64,000 bases of DNA from Cellulophaga sp. BC115SP. Lineage in GTDB: Bacteria > Bacteroidota > Bacteroidia > Cytophagales > Spirosomataceae. Shown piece by piece: positions 47,170 to 57,005 of this stretch. The notes below the pieces were generated by a model, which worked only from the letters and a program-made list of their open reading frames with translations, had not been told where the DNA came from and ran no database searches. The translations under genes were made by a program, and so were the position numbers. How positions within the stretch are numbered: position 1 is the first letter of the stretch; every line of letters starts with the position of its first letter. The stretch covers positions 40,710 through 104,709 of the forward strand of contig NZ_JAAALB010000021.1 of assembly GCF_009905545.1 (NCBI RefSeq), given 5' to 3'.

Positions 47170-47250
47170 TGCAGTAGGCTTTAGGCAATAAGCCGTAAGC
47201 ATTAAGCCTAACGCCTATTACGGGTAAAATTTATTTAATTTTGCACACTC
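47170..47250 (+). repeat. Dispersed intergenic element, copy C (shortened)
   Basis: GCAGTAGGCTTTAGGCAATA, AGCCGTAAGCATTAAGCC, then ACGGGTAAAATTTATTTAAT and TTTGCACACT. It lacks the ATTTCATGAGAAAT middle of copies A and B but keeps both ends and the TAATTTTG at 47236-47243. Confidence 0.7.
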
Positions 47251-47262
47251 ACTTAAGTAATA

Positions 47263-48489
47263 TTATTTTCTGATAAACTCTATCGCCTCTGAGTATTTTT
47301 TATCTGCATAGAGTAGAATTTCCTCTTTTTTGCTTCCATTCTCAAAAGAAATAGCCGTAGTATTGGCTCCCTCTGTTCCTGTATTGACTGAATAAACAGT
47401 TAGGATATTTTGACCGACAGGACTCATGGGTAATTCAAGTACTTTAGTTTTTTTGGTCAAAGTGTAGTTTTCTATCAAATATTTTCCATTCCAGCAGACC
47501 GATACAATATCTCCATCCTCATTTTCGTGGTCATAAAGAGATAACAAAATGGTAGTTTGAGCAATCTGAAAGCGCTTCTTTATCACCACTTTACGCTGTA
47601 TCTCACAAAGAGATTGAGCAATAGGTTTCCTTGCTTTTTGTAATTGAACCACAGGCAATTCATAGCTCATTTGGAGCGAAATCATACCAGTATTTTCTCG
47701 AAGTGTTTGCCCTGCGACTGGTTGATTTTGTGCATATCCTACAAATTTCGTTTCAGAAATAGCCTGATATGGAATGCCAAATCGTATGCCGAAGTTCAAG
47801 GCTCGACCATCGTCGGCTGGTCGCCAATAGGTTTTTCCTATCTCTACAAAAAACAAATAGCTATTGGGGTTTGTAATGGTATTTTGTAAAGTAAATCCCT
47901 TGCCATCATAGATCCATGTGTCAGAGTCTTGCATAGATTTTGACTGAAAATTCATCGATTGTACGCCGAGTTCAAGATAATTACGTAATTCACCGAAACC
48001 TCTTCTTCCTTTCGAAATAGATGAATACATGACACTTCCCCAAAAACCTGTATTACTGATGGTATTTACCCAAGAACTAGCCTCTTTTCCCTTGATAAAA
48101 AACTTAATGTTGTCATCGAGCGCATAGCTATGAGGAGACTTGGTATAGTGTGCACCCACCTCGAGTCTAAAAAGTCGATTGTTTCGAAATAGTTTTTGAT
48201 AATTCAGCCCTAAACCAAAAGTACCGACAAGACCAAATGCTTCTGTTCCGCCATTTTTATTGACAGTAAAATTGATAGGTAGCGGAAAAAATGGTTTAGG
48301 AATATTACTGAGAGCACTCGAAGAAAAACCATCTGAAACAGGAATACTTTGAGGTAGTCCCAAAGACACCAAGCTAGCCATAGGTCTGATACCCAATTGG
48401 GCACTCCCTTGTTTGCGACTGAGTTGGGCAAATGATTGACAAGAAAAGTATAGTAGAATAAAAAGACTTCGAAGAAATAGGGTTTTCAT
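47263..48489 (-). CDS. Exported beta-barrel-like protein with C-terminal EDGDIV-type domain
   Basis: A 408-residue protein with Sec signal MKTLFLRSLFILLYFSCQSFAQ. The middle (about 60-275) has amphipathic strands and an outer-membrane look (LGLNYQKLFRNNRLFRLEVGAHYTK; LNFGIRFGIPYQ). The last ~115 residues (from QIAQTTILLSLYDHENEDGDIVSVCWNGKYLIENYTL to NTTAISFENGSKKEEILLY) match a small beta domain that I recall from many secreted Bacteroidota proteins, where it is followed by NTA-type strands. Function is unknown; it is an envelope protein, possibly adhesive. It is the second gene after the YyaL-like gene, 87 bp apart. Confidence 0.65.
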   Translation of the reverse strand: MKTLFLRSLFILLYFSCQSFAQLSRKQGSAQLGIRPMASLVSLGLPQSIPVSDGFSSSALSNIPKPFFPLPINFTVNKNGGTEAFGLVGTFGLGLNYQKLFRNNRLFRLEVGAHYTKSPHSYALDDNIKFFIKGKEASSWVNTISNTGFWGSVMYSSISKGRRGFGELRNYLELGVQSMNFQSKSMQDSDTWIYDGKGFTLQNTITNPNSYLFFVEIGKTYWRPADDGRALNFGIRFGIPYQAISETKFVGYAQNQPVAGQTLRENTGMISLQMSYELPVVQLQKARKPIAQSLCEIQRKVVIKKRFQIAQTTILLSLYDHENEDGDIVSVCWNGKYLIENYTLTKKTKVLELPMSPVGQNILTVYSVNTGTEGANTTAISFENGSKKEEILLYADKKYSEAIEFIRK

Positions 48490-48545
48490 GGCGCAATAGG
48501 TTTTTGAATTTATTCAAATTAAGGAATAAAAGCCATAAAATAAAA

Positions 48546-48569
48546 ATGGTCAACCTTTTGGCTGACCAT
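48546..48569 (-). terminator. Terminator after YyaL-like gene
   Basis: Stem ATGGTCAACC/GGCTGACCAT (9 of 10 pairs) with a TTTT loop; on the minus strand it is followed by TTTTTATTTTA. Confidence 0.8.
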
Positions 48570-48576
48570 CTTCGAG

Positions 48577-50553
48577 TTATAAAATTTGTTCCCAAGCCTC
48601 CTCGACAGTTTGTACAGGTCGGCGACATGCTTTGTTAAAACAAACATAAATGTTGGTTTGCCCATCAAATGCTGTTCGGTGTTCGAGCAGCGGAAGCTCA
48701 CTCTTATCTTTAGTAGCCGATAAGACTTTATTAGGAAAATACTTTTGGTCAATCTTAGCTCTAAAAGTCAAATACTCCTCTCCAACTATGGCAATTTCGA
48801 CTGTTGGGGTCACTAATTGAGATGCCAAACAAGCCCAGTTGGTTAGATAATCGACATTTTTGGTAAGCATATCTTTCATTTTGCCAACCATCAATTTTGA
48901 CAAATCGATAAAATCTTCTCTATCTAAAATCAACCCAAGCGTATAAAAATTCTTAGCCATCATGGAGTTTGAGCTAGGAATCACATTGTCAAAAATCTCT
49001 TTTTTACGAACAATCAATGCCTCTGCATTTTTGTCGGTAAAGAAAAACAATTCATCCTGCTCGTCCCAAAAGTTTAAATAAACATACAGGGAAAGTTTTT
49101 CGGCAAGATGTAGCCATTTTTCTTCAAAACAAACTTGATACAAGCTCGTAAATCCATCAATTACAGCGGCGTAATCCTCTAAAAATCCTGTAATTTTTGC
49201 TTCTCCGTTTTTGTAAGAATGCCATAACTGATTGTCATTCAACAAATATTTTTCGATAAAGGAAGCATTTTTCAAGGCTAAATCTAAGAACTTCTCTTCG
49301 CCAAAAACCTTGTAGGCATCCACCAGACCTTTGAGAGCCAATCCATTCCAAGAACACAACATTTTATCATCAAGCCCTGGTTTGATGCGTTGGTTTCTGT
49401 GAGCCATTAAAAGCGCAATTTCTTCCGAAAAATCAGAATTTAAGAATGTATGGTTTTTCCAAAGAATATTTACCCCATGCTCCCAGTTGCCCTCCATGCT
49501 TACCTGATAGGCACGACAAAACTTATCAGCTTTTTCACCCAATACCTGATGTATTTCGGCATGAGTCCACACATAGTACTTCCCTTCTACGCCTTCAGAA
49601 TCAGCATCTTGTGCAGAGTAAAATCCACCCTCTGGACTTAACATTTCACGTTCTAACCAATCTATAGTTTCGAAAATAACCTGCTGATAAAGCGGTAATT
49701 CTGTCAAGGAATATGCCTCTGAATACAAGCTCAGTAGCTGACCATTATCGTAAAGCATTTTTTCGAAATGGGGACAAAACCATTCACCATCAACCGAATA
49801 GCGTGCAAAACCTCCCCCCAGTTGGTCGTAAATTCCGCCTTTGGCGATTTTACTCAAGGTCAATCGTAAATGTGCAAGAGCCTCCTCTTTTTTCTCTCCC
49901 CCTGCTTGAATATATCTCAACAAAAACAACCAAACCGAAGGCATTGGAAACTTTGGAGCACGTTCAAAACCACCCCATTGAGGGTCGAAAGTACCTGATA
50001 GTTTTTGGTACATGGACTCTAAATCATCCATATTGAAGCCAACCTCGTCAGATTGTAAGCCGTATTTTACAGACTCCAAGAATGACATATTCTCAGTAAA
50101 GCCTTCCGCAGATTTTTGTAAATCTGGTAAATGGTTCTGGAATCCCTCGCTTACCGCATAAAGAAGCTTTTTCCAATTCATAGGAGGAAAATAGGTTCCC
50201 CCATAAAATGGTTTTCCATCGGGCATCAAGAATACATTAAGCGGCCATCCACCTTGAATTCCCATCGCCTGAACCGCATCCATATATATAGCATCCACAT
50301 CGGGACGTTCCTCTCTATCTACCTTAATACTCACAAAGTGCTCATTCATAATCGCTGCAAGCTCTTCACTTTCAAAGCTCTCACGTTCCATCACATGGCA
50401 CCAGTGACATGCTGAATAGCCAATACTGACCAGAATTGGCTTATTTTCCTCCTTTGCTTTGTCAAGTGCTTCTTTGCCCCATGGAAACCAATCTACAGGG
50501 TTGTGTGCATGTTGTAACAAATAAGGAGATGTTTCTTTTGCTAATCGATTCAT
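48577..50553 (-). CDS. YyaL/SPATA20-type protein (DUF255 thioredoxin-like plus six-hairpin domain)
   Basis: A 658-residue cytosolic protein. The N-terminal DUF255 thioredoxin-like domain (about 1-165) starts [25 protein letters not shown] and has the CxxC motif [14 protein letters not shown] near residue 48, followed by [15 protein letters not shown] and GGTYFPP. An alpha/alpha-barrel of the six-hairpin glycosidase type follows ([58 protein letters not shown]). Biochemical function is not established in this widespread family. It is monocistronic, with its own terminator. Confidence 0.93.
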   Translation of the reverse strand: MNRLAKETSPYLLQHAHNPVDWFPWGKEALDKAKEENKPILVSIGYSACHWCHVMERESFESEELAAIMNEHFVSIKVDREERPDVDAIYMDAVQAMGIQGGWPLNVFLMPDGKPFYGGTYFPPMNWKKLLYAVSEGFQNHLPDLQKSAEGFTENMSFLESVKYGLQSDEVGFNMDDLESMYQKLSGTFDPQWGGFERAPKFPMPSVWLFLLRYIQAGGEKKEEALAHLRLTLSKIAKGGIYDQLGGGFARYSVDGEWFCPHFEKMLYDNGQLLSLYSEAYSLTELPLYQQVIFETIDWLEREMLSPEGGFYSAQDADSEGVEGKYYVWTHAEIHQVLGEKADKFCRAYQVSMEGNWEHGVNILWKNHTFLNSDFSEEIALLMAHRNQRIKPGLDDKMLCSWNGLALKGLVDAYKVFGEEKFLDLALKNASFIEKYLLNDNQLWHSYKNGEAKITGFLEDYAAVIDGFTSLYQVCFEEKWLHLAEKLSLYVYLNFWDEQDELFFFTDKNAEALIVRKKEIFDNVIPSSNSMMAKNFYTLGLILDREDFIDLSKLMVGKMKDMLTKNVDYLTNWACLASQLVTPTVEIAIVGEEYLTFRAKIDQKYFPNKVLSATKDKSELPLLEHRTAFDGQTNIYVCFNKACRRPVQTVEEAWEQIL

Positions 50554-50696
50554 AATTTTTGATATAAAAATGGTTGTATTTTAAGTATAAGATTAAATAA
50601 ATGCTTGAAAAGAATGTACCATTTTTAAAATTAAGGAGGCAAAATTAAAGATTTATGCTCTAAATGTGTTCATCCAACACTATTACTAAGCAAAAC

Positions 50697-52343
50697 TTAA
50701 TTATTCGTCAAGAACACTTTTTGCTCCATCAAATGTCCTTGATTGTTTACTCTCAATATATAGATGCCAGTTGGCAATTTAGGATTAATAAGTCGACGAT
50801 TGACAACAAAACTCTCATTGGTCAAATCATCCCAGTTTGCTTCAAATCTAATATTACCCAGTAAATCATACAATTGAACCGTTCCTGTGATTGAGCCCGA
50901 ACCTTGATATTCAAGGTTAAAAGGGCCAACACTCGGATTGGGATACACCAATATTTTTTCAGTAAACTTTTCCAACGCAAAAGCTTGTAAAAAGGTTTCT
51001 TTTCCTTTTAAAGCAATATTTTTGGTCCATGAACCAATCCGTATATTGAGGTTTGTGGTAGCATTATCGTTAGCAAACTCATTGACTGCCGCCACCAAAA
51101 CACTATCACCCTTGATGACTGCACGCCAAATAGGATCATATTCTTGAAAATGTTGGTAAGCGGTTTTAGGGATATATAGAGAATAATCTCTTGTAAAAAA
51201 GTTTTTATAAGCAGACAAGCGATATAAGCCATTTACAAAATACTCATATTTATTAAGGTTCATGGTATCCTGTCTGGCAAGTGGGCCTTCCCAAAGAAAA
51301 ATACCTTTAGCTCCAGAAAAGTAAGGCATAATCGCCTGAGCTTCAATCAAATGTTTGGGCAATGATTGATTAAAGGCATAATTAGAGTTTTGGCAGCGAT
51401 TATAGCCCAGCCACTCAAACAAAATAATATCCTTGTTACTGCGGGCACGATTTGCCTCTACTTGAAACAATTGATAAGCGACATTACTGTAATTGGGGAA
51501 ATTACGATATTCATAACACAAATAAGCCGAAGGAGTCAAGTGGGTATTTTGCGCATAAAATGGGCCTCCTACTTTCTGGGTAAGGGAGTCTTTCATGTAG
51601 TAGTTTAGTGCAGTAGGATCATCCAAAATCGCTTTCCAAGAATAGCCAATGGGAAATTCTTGATTTTTGATGGGAGCATCACTGTAAGAGGCAATTTTTG
51701 TAGTTTTAGGAAAACCACTATCCCATAAATAGCTCATAGGTTGCGCATACAAATTCATTATATCACGCTTATAACGCTCAATAAATACCGAATCTGAAAG
51801 GTTTTTATACTTTTGCGACACTCCTGATGATTGCTTCAAGGTCAAAATACTATTGTTGGTAGGTCTTTCTCTTTCAATATCTAATACTAAAAAATCATAC
51901 TGCGGAAATGTCTGCCCTCTTGTGTTATTAAATTCATTGGCAAAACTTTGCATACTACCTTTCCAATAAGATTGATACGATGCCAGATTATTATCCCAAG
52001 GACTTTCCAATTCATACCAAGGCTGCCCAGCAACACTAGCAACTCCATACCATAGAAATGCTCGGTTTTTTACAGGTAAATCCGAATCAAATTGATTATA
52101 TCTCGCCAAATGACTAAAGCCATGCTTCAAAGGTTCTTGAACATCATTGGCAACTCTAGGCCCTGTGTAAACGTTCAAAAATGGCAACGAAAAGTTCGGA
52201 AATTGTTGCCAATTAATAGTTCCTTTGCTGGTTGATGGCGTAAAAACAAAGTTATTTTGACCAAATGAATGGGAAAAGTCACTCATCAAAACCATCCAAC
52301 AAAGTACCATTATTGGAAGCTTATTTCTCAATTCTCTGAGCAT
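50697..52343 (-). CDS. T9SS-secreted protein with glycoside-hydrolase-like fold
   Basis: A 548-residue protein with a signal peptide in the first ~30 residues (LPIMVLCWMVLMSDFSHSFGQ) and a C-terminal type IX secretion domain in the last ~80 residues: ILVYPNPSVGPFNLEY, VQLYDLLGNIRF, LPTGIYILRVNNQG and QKVFLTNN. It should cross the outer membrane by T9SS and be surface-attached or released. The body has barrel-like segments (FLVLDIERERP, TKIASYSDAPI, IILFEWLGYNR, MPYFSGAKGIFLWEG) suggestive of a TIM-barrel hydrolase, but I recognise no catalytic family. It is likely a novel extracellular enzyme or binding protein. Confidence 0.85.
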   Translation of the reverse strand: MLRELRNKLPIMVLCWMVLMSDFSHSFGQNNFVFTPSTSKGTINWQQFPNFSLPFLNVYTGPRVANDVQEPLKHGFSHLARYNQFDSDLPVKNRAFLWYGVASVAGQPWYELESPWDNNLASYQSYWKGSMQSFANEFNNTRGQTFPQYDFLVLDIERERPTNNSILTLKQSSGVSQKYKNLSDSVFIERYKRDIMNLYAQPMSYLWDSGFPKTTKIASYSDAPIKNQEFPIGYSWKAILDDPTALNYYMKDSLTQKVGGPFYAQNTHLTPSAYLCYEYRNFPNYSNVAYQLFQVEANRARSNKDIILFEWLGYNRCQNSNYAFNQSLPKHLIEAQAIMPYFSGAKGIFLWEGPLARQDTMNLNKYEYFVNGLYRLSAYKNFFTRDYSLYIPKTAYQHFQEYDPIWRAVIKGDSVLVAAVNEFANDNATTNLNIRIGSWTKNIALKGKETFLQAFALEKFTEKILVYPNPSVGPFNLEYQGSGSITGTVQLYDLLGNIRFEANWDDLTNESFVVNRRLINPKLPTGIYILRVNNQGHLMEQKVFLTNN

Positions 52344-52580
52344 AATTTGTATTTGGTTTATTTTGAACTTTTCTAATAATCAGAAAATAAATACTGGGCT
52401 ATTTCAGTTCTATATTTCAAAGAAAACGATGAAATGAGAGAAATTTTCTGGTTCACTACTTTCTTTTTCCTAAAATCTTCACAATTCGCTCTTACTAATC
52501 AAAAATGCCTAGGGAATAAGGAAACATCGTTCTTTTTTTGTTATTTTGTGAAAAATTTAAGGATAAAAACCTTACCAAAG

Positions 52581-54170
52581 ATGAAAAAACAACTTTCTCT
52601 GGTGTTAGAACCAGAAATTGCATTTGACCAAGATAACTTCGTTAACAAGGTAAAAGATATTCTTCAAGTTTCAACAACTGAAGAGGCTCATGTAAGAGCC
52701 ATCAAGCGCTCCATTGATGCCAGAGGTCGTCAGGTAAAAGTTAATGTAGAAGTCGAAGCTTTTATAAATGAGGCACCAACCTCGATGATTGAATTTACCA
52801 AAGACTACCCTAATGTATCAAACGCCCCGCAAGCCATTATTGTTGGAGCTGGTCCTGCTGGTATATTCGCTGCGTTACGTTTGATTGAGCTGGGAGTTAA
52901 ACCCATTTTGATTGAAAGAGGAAAAGACGTCAGAACTCGTCGTCGTGACCTAGCTGCCATCAACAAAGATCATTACGTAAATCCAGAATCAAATTATTGT
53001 TTTGGAGAAGGTGGTGCAGGAACTTACTCAGACGGTAAGCTCTATACAAGAAGTAAAAAACGTGGGGATATTCGCCGTATTCTCGAAATTTTTGTAGCTC
53101 ACGGCGCCACCGAAGAAATTTTGGTAGATGCACACCCTCACATCGGCACCAACAAACTCCCTAAAATTGTAGCAGAACTTCGTGAGAGCATTAAAAATGC
53201 TGGTGGAGAAGTTCATTTTGAAACCAAAGTCACTGATTTTATTCTTGAACAAAACACCCTCAAAGGCGTTGTTCTAGGAGATGGTCGCGAAATAAAGGGA
53301 ATTGGCGTTATCTTAGCTACAGGACACTCGGCTAGAGATATTTTTGAACTTTGTCAACATAGAAATATTTATATCGAAGCCAAGCCTTTTGCTATGGGAG
53401 TGCGTATAGAACACCCTCAAAGTTTGATTGATTCGCTTCAATATCATCGTAAAGAACGAGGACAGTATTTACCTGCAGCGTCATATAGTTTGGTTGCACA
53501 AACTTATTTTAAGGGTGTTCAAAGAGGCGTATTTTCTTTCTGTATGTGCCCAGGTGGATTTATTGTACCTGCCGCTACAGCACCAGGCGAATTGGTAGTT
53601 AATGGAATGTCACCTTCTCGAAGAGATTCAAAATTTGCCAATTCGGGAATGGTTGTAGCTGTGAACGACATAGACCTTGAGCCATACAAAGAGTATGGTG
53701 CTTTGGCTGGTTTGCAATTGCAAAAAGAACAAGAACAACGTGCTTGTCAAATGATGAACGGCACGCAAGTGGCACCTGCACAATTAGTAGGTGATTTTTT
53801 ACAACAAAAAGTATCAAAAGAACTCCTCGAAACTTCCTATCAACCAGGTTTGAGTAGTTCCGATATGCTCGATGTACTGTTTCCACATATTGGAAAGCCT
53901 CTTCAAGATGGTATCAAACAATTTGGTCAAAAAATGAAAGGTTACGGAACCAATCTTGGACAGATTATTGGTATCGAGAGTCGTACCTCCTCTCCAGTAC
54001 GCATTCCGAGAGATAAAGAAAGTTTAGAGCACGTCAATGTTAAAAGACTATATCCTTGTGGAGAAGGAGCTGGCTACGCTGGAGGTATTATGTCGGCAGC
54101 GATGGATGGAGAACGATGTGCGGAACAACTCGTCACTCGATACGCTCCTAATAGCCATTACCATCTGTAA
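52581..54170 (+). CDS. FAD-dependent NAD(P)-type dehydrogenase (UPF/YhiN-unrelated 'FAD-binding protein')
   Basis: A 529-residue flavoprotein. ATG 52581 is preferred; the preceding 49 codons from 52434 are Phe-rich and unlike the family. After a ~95-residue N-terminal domain (SLVLEPEIAFDQDNFVNKVKDIL) comes the dinucleotide motif AIIVGAGPAGIFAALRLIELG with ERGKDVRTRRRD, then the family-specific YCFGEGGAGTYSDGKLYTR, VILATGHSARDIFELC, FSFCMCPGGFIVPAAT and a C-terminal LYPCGEGAGYAGGIMSAAMDG. This is the conserved bacterial/plastid FAD-dependent oxidoreductase group whose substrate is unknown. Confidence 0.92.
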   Translation: MKKQLSLVLEPEIAFDQDNFVNKVKDILQVSTTEEAHVRAIKRSIDARGRQVKVNVEVEAFINEAPTSMIEFTKDYPNVSNAPQAIIVGAGPAGIFAALRLIELGVKPILIERGKDVRTRRRDLAAINKDHYVNPESNYCFGEGGAGTYSDGKLYTRSKKRGDIRRILEIFVAHGATEEILVDAHPHIGTNKLPKIVAELRESIKNAGGEVHFETKVTDFILEQNTLKGVVLGDGREIKGIGVILATGHSARDIFELCQHRNIYIEAKPFAMGVRIEHPQSLIDSLQYHRKERGQYLPAASYSLVAQTYFKGVQRGVFSFCMCPGGFIVPAATAPGELVVNGMSPSRRDSKFANSGMVVAVNDIDLEPYKEYGALAGLQLQKEQEQRACQMMNGTQVAPAQLVGDFLQQKVSKELLETSYQPGLSSSDMLDVLFPHIGKPLQDGIKQFGQKMKGYGTNLGQIIGIESRTSSPVRIPRDKESLEHVNVKRLYPCGEGAGYAGGIMSAAMDGERCAEQLVTRYAPNSHYHL

Positions 54171-54185
54171 CCCAAATATAAAACC

Positions 54186-54242
54186 TAGCTCTAATCGTTT
54201 GAAAGAAGAAAAAAATAACTTTTTATTAAACGGTTAGGGCTA
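54186..54242 (+). terminator. Long stem-loop after flavoprotein gene
   Basis: TAGCTCTAATCGTTT (54186-54200) pairs with AAACGGTTAGGGCTA (54228-54242) over all 15 positions, two of them G-U, around a 27-nt A/T-rich loop. Only a short T tract follows. Confidence 0.65.
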
Positions 54243-54448
54243 TTTTAAGCGTTTGATTTTCAACTGAAAGGACAGAAAATCAAGTTTTATCTTAAACAGA
54301 AATGGTGATTTATTTGTCATATAATTATATTATCTTACCCACATGACAATGCTAAAGTTTGTATATATGCTCATTTCCTACTAATTTATATAAATTTTAT
54401 ACATTCTATTTAATAACAAAACAATCGACATTGCTATTGAGATAATTT

Positions 54449-55075
54449 ATGACTGACTTCAATCACTTTATCAACAACTTGAGACAGCGCTTCACATTAC
54501 CTCTTCCGGGTGAGAGTGCCCATATTCGTATGGCATCAAGTTCGAGGTTAAAGTTTAAGTTAGGTCCTAACGAAAAAACTCGACAAAGTGCCGTTTTGAT
54601 TTTGTTCTACCCGCATGAAGGAAAAATATATCTCCCTTTGATTTTACGGCCAGCATACGACGGGGTTCATGGAGGACAAATGGCGTTTCCAGGAGGGAGA
54701 AAAGAAAGAGAAGATGAAAATCTGATAAGAACAGCTATGAGAGAAGCCCAAGAAGAAATTGGGGTTCGTCTTACTGATGTGAAAGTATTGGGTGAAATTT
54801 CTAAATTATTCATTCCACCTTCAAACTTCTATGTTCAACCAGTCATTGGTTACATGGAAAAAAGACCTGAGTTTTACCCAGACCCTAGAGAAGTAGACCA
54901 AGTAGTCGAAGTATCGCTTGATGAATTGTTAGACCCAGCCAATATTGGTAAAAAAACTTTGAATGTTAGAGGCACAGAAGTTGAAGCTGCCTTTTTTGAC
55001 ATTCAGGGTCATACTGTTTGGGGGGCAACTGCAATGATGATCGCCGAAATGATTGATTTGATTCAATCATCATGA
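54449..55075 (+). CDS. CoA pyrophosphatase / Nudix hydrolase (NudL type)
   Basis: A 208-residue Nudix enzyme. The CoA-specific upstream motif appears as LILRPAYDGVHGGQMAFPGG and runs into the Nudix box GGRKEREDENLIRTAMREAQEEIG near residues 85-108, with the metal-binding Glu residues present. It would cleave CoA or its oxidised/short-acyl forms to 3',5'-ADP and phosphopantetheine. It begins a short plus-strand series with the membrane protein gene 41 bp downstream. Confidence 0.92.
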   Translation: MTDFNHFINNLRQRFTLPLPGESAHIRMASSSRLKFKLGPNEKTRQSAVLILFYPHEGKIYLPLILRPAYDGVHGGQMAFPGGRKEREDENLIRTAMREAQEEIGVRLTDVKVLGEISKLFIPPSNFYVQPVIGYMEKRPEFYPDPREVDQVVEVSLDELLDPANIGKKTLNVRGTEVEAAFFDIQGHTVWGATAMMIAEMIDLIQSS

Positions 55076-55116
55076 TTAATGTTACTCTCACTTAATAATT
55101 TTATAAATTACACCCA

Positions 55117-56799
55117 ATGAAAAAACAAAAATCTGCATTCTGGTTATCATTATTTTTATTCGCATTATTTATCTTTTTTTTACAAAATTACTGTTATAAT
55201 TTTTTCTTTGCTGACGACTACCACCTACTAAGATATGTTACAGATTCCCAACGAGCTAGTAGTTTTAAAGAGCAATTTTCACTTCTAATTGATTTACACA
55301 ACGAGCACCGAATAATATTTCCTCGATTATTTACTCTTTTGGCTTATAAAATCGAAGGTTTTATTAATTGGAAAACATTCAACACTATTTCCTTATTCTA
55401 CTATTTTGGGATTTGTTGGATATTCAATCTTTTCTTTGAAAAACTTAAAATATCGGCTTGGTATTTTCTTCCCATCCCACTCTTACTATTCCAACCTATT
55501 GCTCACGAAAATATTTACTGGACGATTTCAGTACTTCAGCAGGTAGGTAATTTGTTTTGGGCAATGCTATTGTTTTGGCTCATTACGAATCCTAATAGGA
55601 AATACTTTTACGGTTCATTCATAGTTGGATTTGTTCTAACATTTACTCACGGCAATGGCTTATTTGGTCTCCTAATTGCGGGATTTATGCTATTCCTTAC
55701 TGGGCGAACGAAAGATTTACTCAAATGGACTATTTTTACGATAGCTCTCATTTCTTTCTATTTTTATCAATATCGAAGTGGGCAAAATTCCAATGTTTCG
55801 CAAAGCTTACAACATATTGATATGCTACTCAGATGTCTTTTCACCTTCTGGGGAAGTATTGCTTGGCAATTCACAAACCGCTATGTTGTATCAAATATCA
55901 TAGCCACTATTATTGGAGCAATCATTGTCGTGCCTCTTATTCTTGTTTTAGGAAAATATTTATTCTGGAAGTTGTTGAAAACTAAAACTAACGTAGATGA
56001 TCGTAACTTATTTCTTGTAGCTTGCTTTGGCTATTTGTTGATCACTTCAATTTTAGTCGCATTGAGCAGAGCTTGGATAGGTGCTTCAGCAGGATTAGAC
56101 AATCGTTATGCGCATAATTCACTTTGGGCAATAGCCTTGTTGTATCTAACACTATTACTCAATACTCCCAAACTCCTCCAAAAATCACTCGGAATATTAG
56201 CAATCTTCCTAGCATTTACGATTAACCTGTTCGGTTGGTATTCATCAACACTCAAATTGAAATATCAATTCGACAACCAGCGTGCCGAAGCTTTCAACTA
56301 CAGAACGAATGGCTTTATATTCAAAGAATCTCCTGCTTTTAACCATAATATTGCTAAAACATTAGCACTGTCGTATCATGAGGGAATTAGCCGATATACA
56401 GACTTTGATCTAGATGTTCTGCACTCCTTCCAGAATCCCAATATTAAAATAGAGAAAGATTCGACACTTCGATTGACTGTTATACCGACGACAACAATCA
56501 TTCAAGATGCCAAAAATCCAACTACACTGGTTTCATATTTAATAGAAGCTCAATCTTTTCCCTACAATGATGATACATTTATAATGTTGCATTCTGAAAG
56601 AGCTGATTATTTAATTCCTGTTGAACACAAACATGGCTCAAAAGCTGATTTACTCCTCAGAGGAAAATATTATGGTGATGGCTTCTTTACCACCTTTATT
56701 AGTGGCAATCTTCCTAAAGGGAAATATCAGTATGCAATTGTTCAAAAAAATGACAAAACTTACAAAATTACCCTTCTTGAACAATTTTTAGAGATTTAA
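55117..56799 (+). CDS. Polytopic membrane protein, GT-C-glycosyltransferase-like
   Basis: A 560-residue protein with about ten to twelve hydrophobic helices in the first ~400 residues and a soluble C-terminal domain of ~160 residues. The first helix (WLSLFLFALFIFFLQNYCYNFF) is followed by FADDYHLLRYV, an acidic pair placed where GT39/GT-C enzymes carry catalytic Asp residues, and by LHNEHRIIFPRLF. These suggest a lipid-linked sugar transferase, but no family is certain. The C-terminal part (KGKYQYAIVQKNDKTYKITLLEQFLEI) ends as a beta domain. It is close to the CoA pyrophosphatase gene and probably cotranscribed. Confidence 0.65.
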   Translation: MKKQKSAFWLSLFLFALFIFFLQNYCYNFFFADDYHLLRYVTDSQRASSFKEQFSLLIDLHNEHRIIFPRLFTLLAYKIEGFINWKTFNTISLFYYFGICWIFNLFFEKLKISAWYFLPIPLLLFQPIAHENIYWTISVLQQVGNLFWAMLLFWLITNPNRKYFYGSFIVGFVLTFTHGNGLFGLLIAGFMLFLTGRTKDLLKWTIFTIALISFYFYQYRSGQNSNVSQSLQHIDMLLRCLFTFWGSIAWQFTNRYVVSNIIATIIGAIIVVPLILVLGKYLFWKLLKTKTNVDDRNLFLVACFGYLLITSILVALSRAWIGASAGLDNRYAHNSLWAIALLYLTLLLNTPKLLQKSLGILAIFLAFTINLFGWYSSTLKLKYQFDNQRAEAFNYRTNGFIFKESPAFNHNIAKTLALSYHEGISRYTDFDLDVLHSFQNPNIKIEKDSTLRLTVIPTTTIIQDAKNPTTLVSYLIEAQSFPYNDDTFIMLHSERADYLIPVEHKHGSKADLLLRGKYYGDGFFTTFISGNLPKGKYQYAIVQKNDKTYKITLLEQFLEI

Positions 56800-56958
56800 T
56801 TTTCATCAAACCAACAAATTGCCCGTTTTCTTAGCCATTTCTTCAAAATACAGACTGAGTAGATATTTTTTTTACCCATATTTTTTCCGTAAATTGGGGT
56901 TTTGTAAAAAAGCAACAAACGTAAGCTTATGACCAAAGCCGTCAAAACTGAACTATAT

Positions 56959-56966
56959 TATGTTTG
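56959..56966 (+). promoter_or_regulatory. Candidate -7 element of topoisomerase gene
   Basis: TATGTTTG matches TAnnTTTG and lies 40 bp before the ATG at 57006. No good -33 box was seen. Confidence 0.45.
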
Positions 56967-57005
56967 GTCCTAAGTCTACTTTAAAAAATTTGAGAATACG
57001 CTGTA

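Noticed and set aside
52434..52580. N-terminal extension of the flavoprotein gene
   Set aside because: The 49 extra residues are Phe-rich and unlike the family, and a good ATG follows at 52581; treated as upstream sequence.
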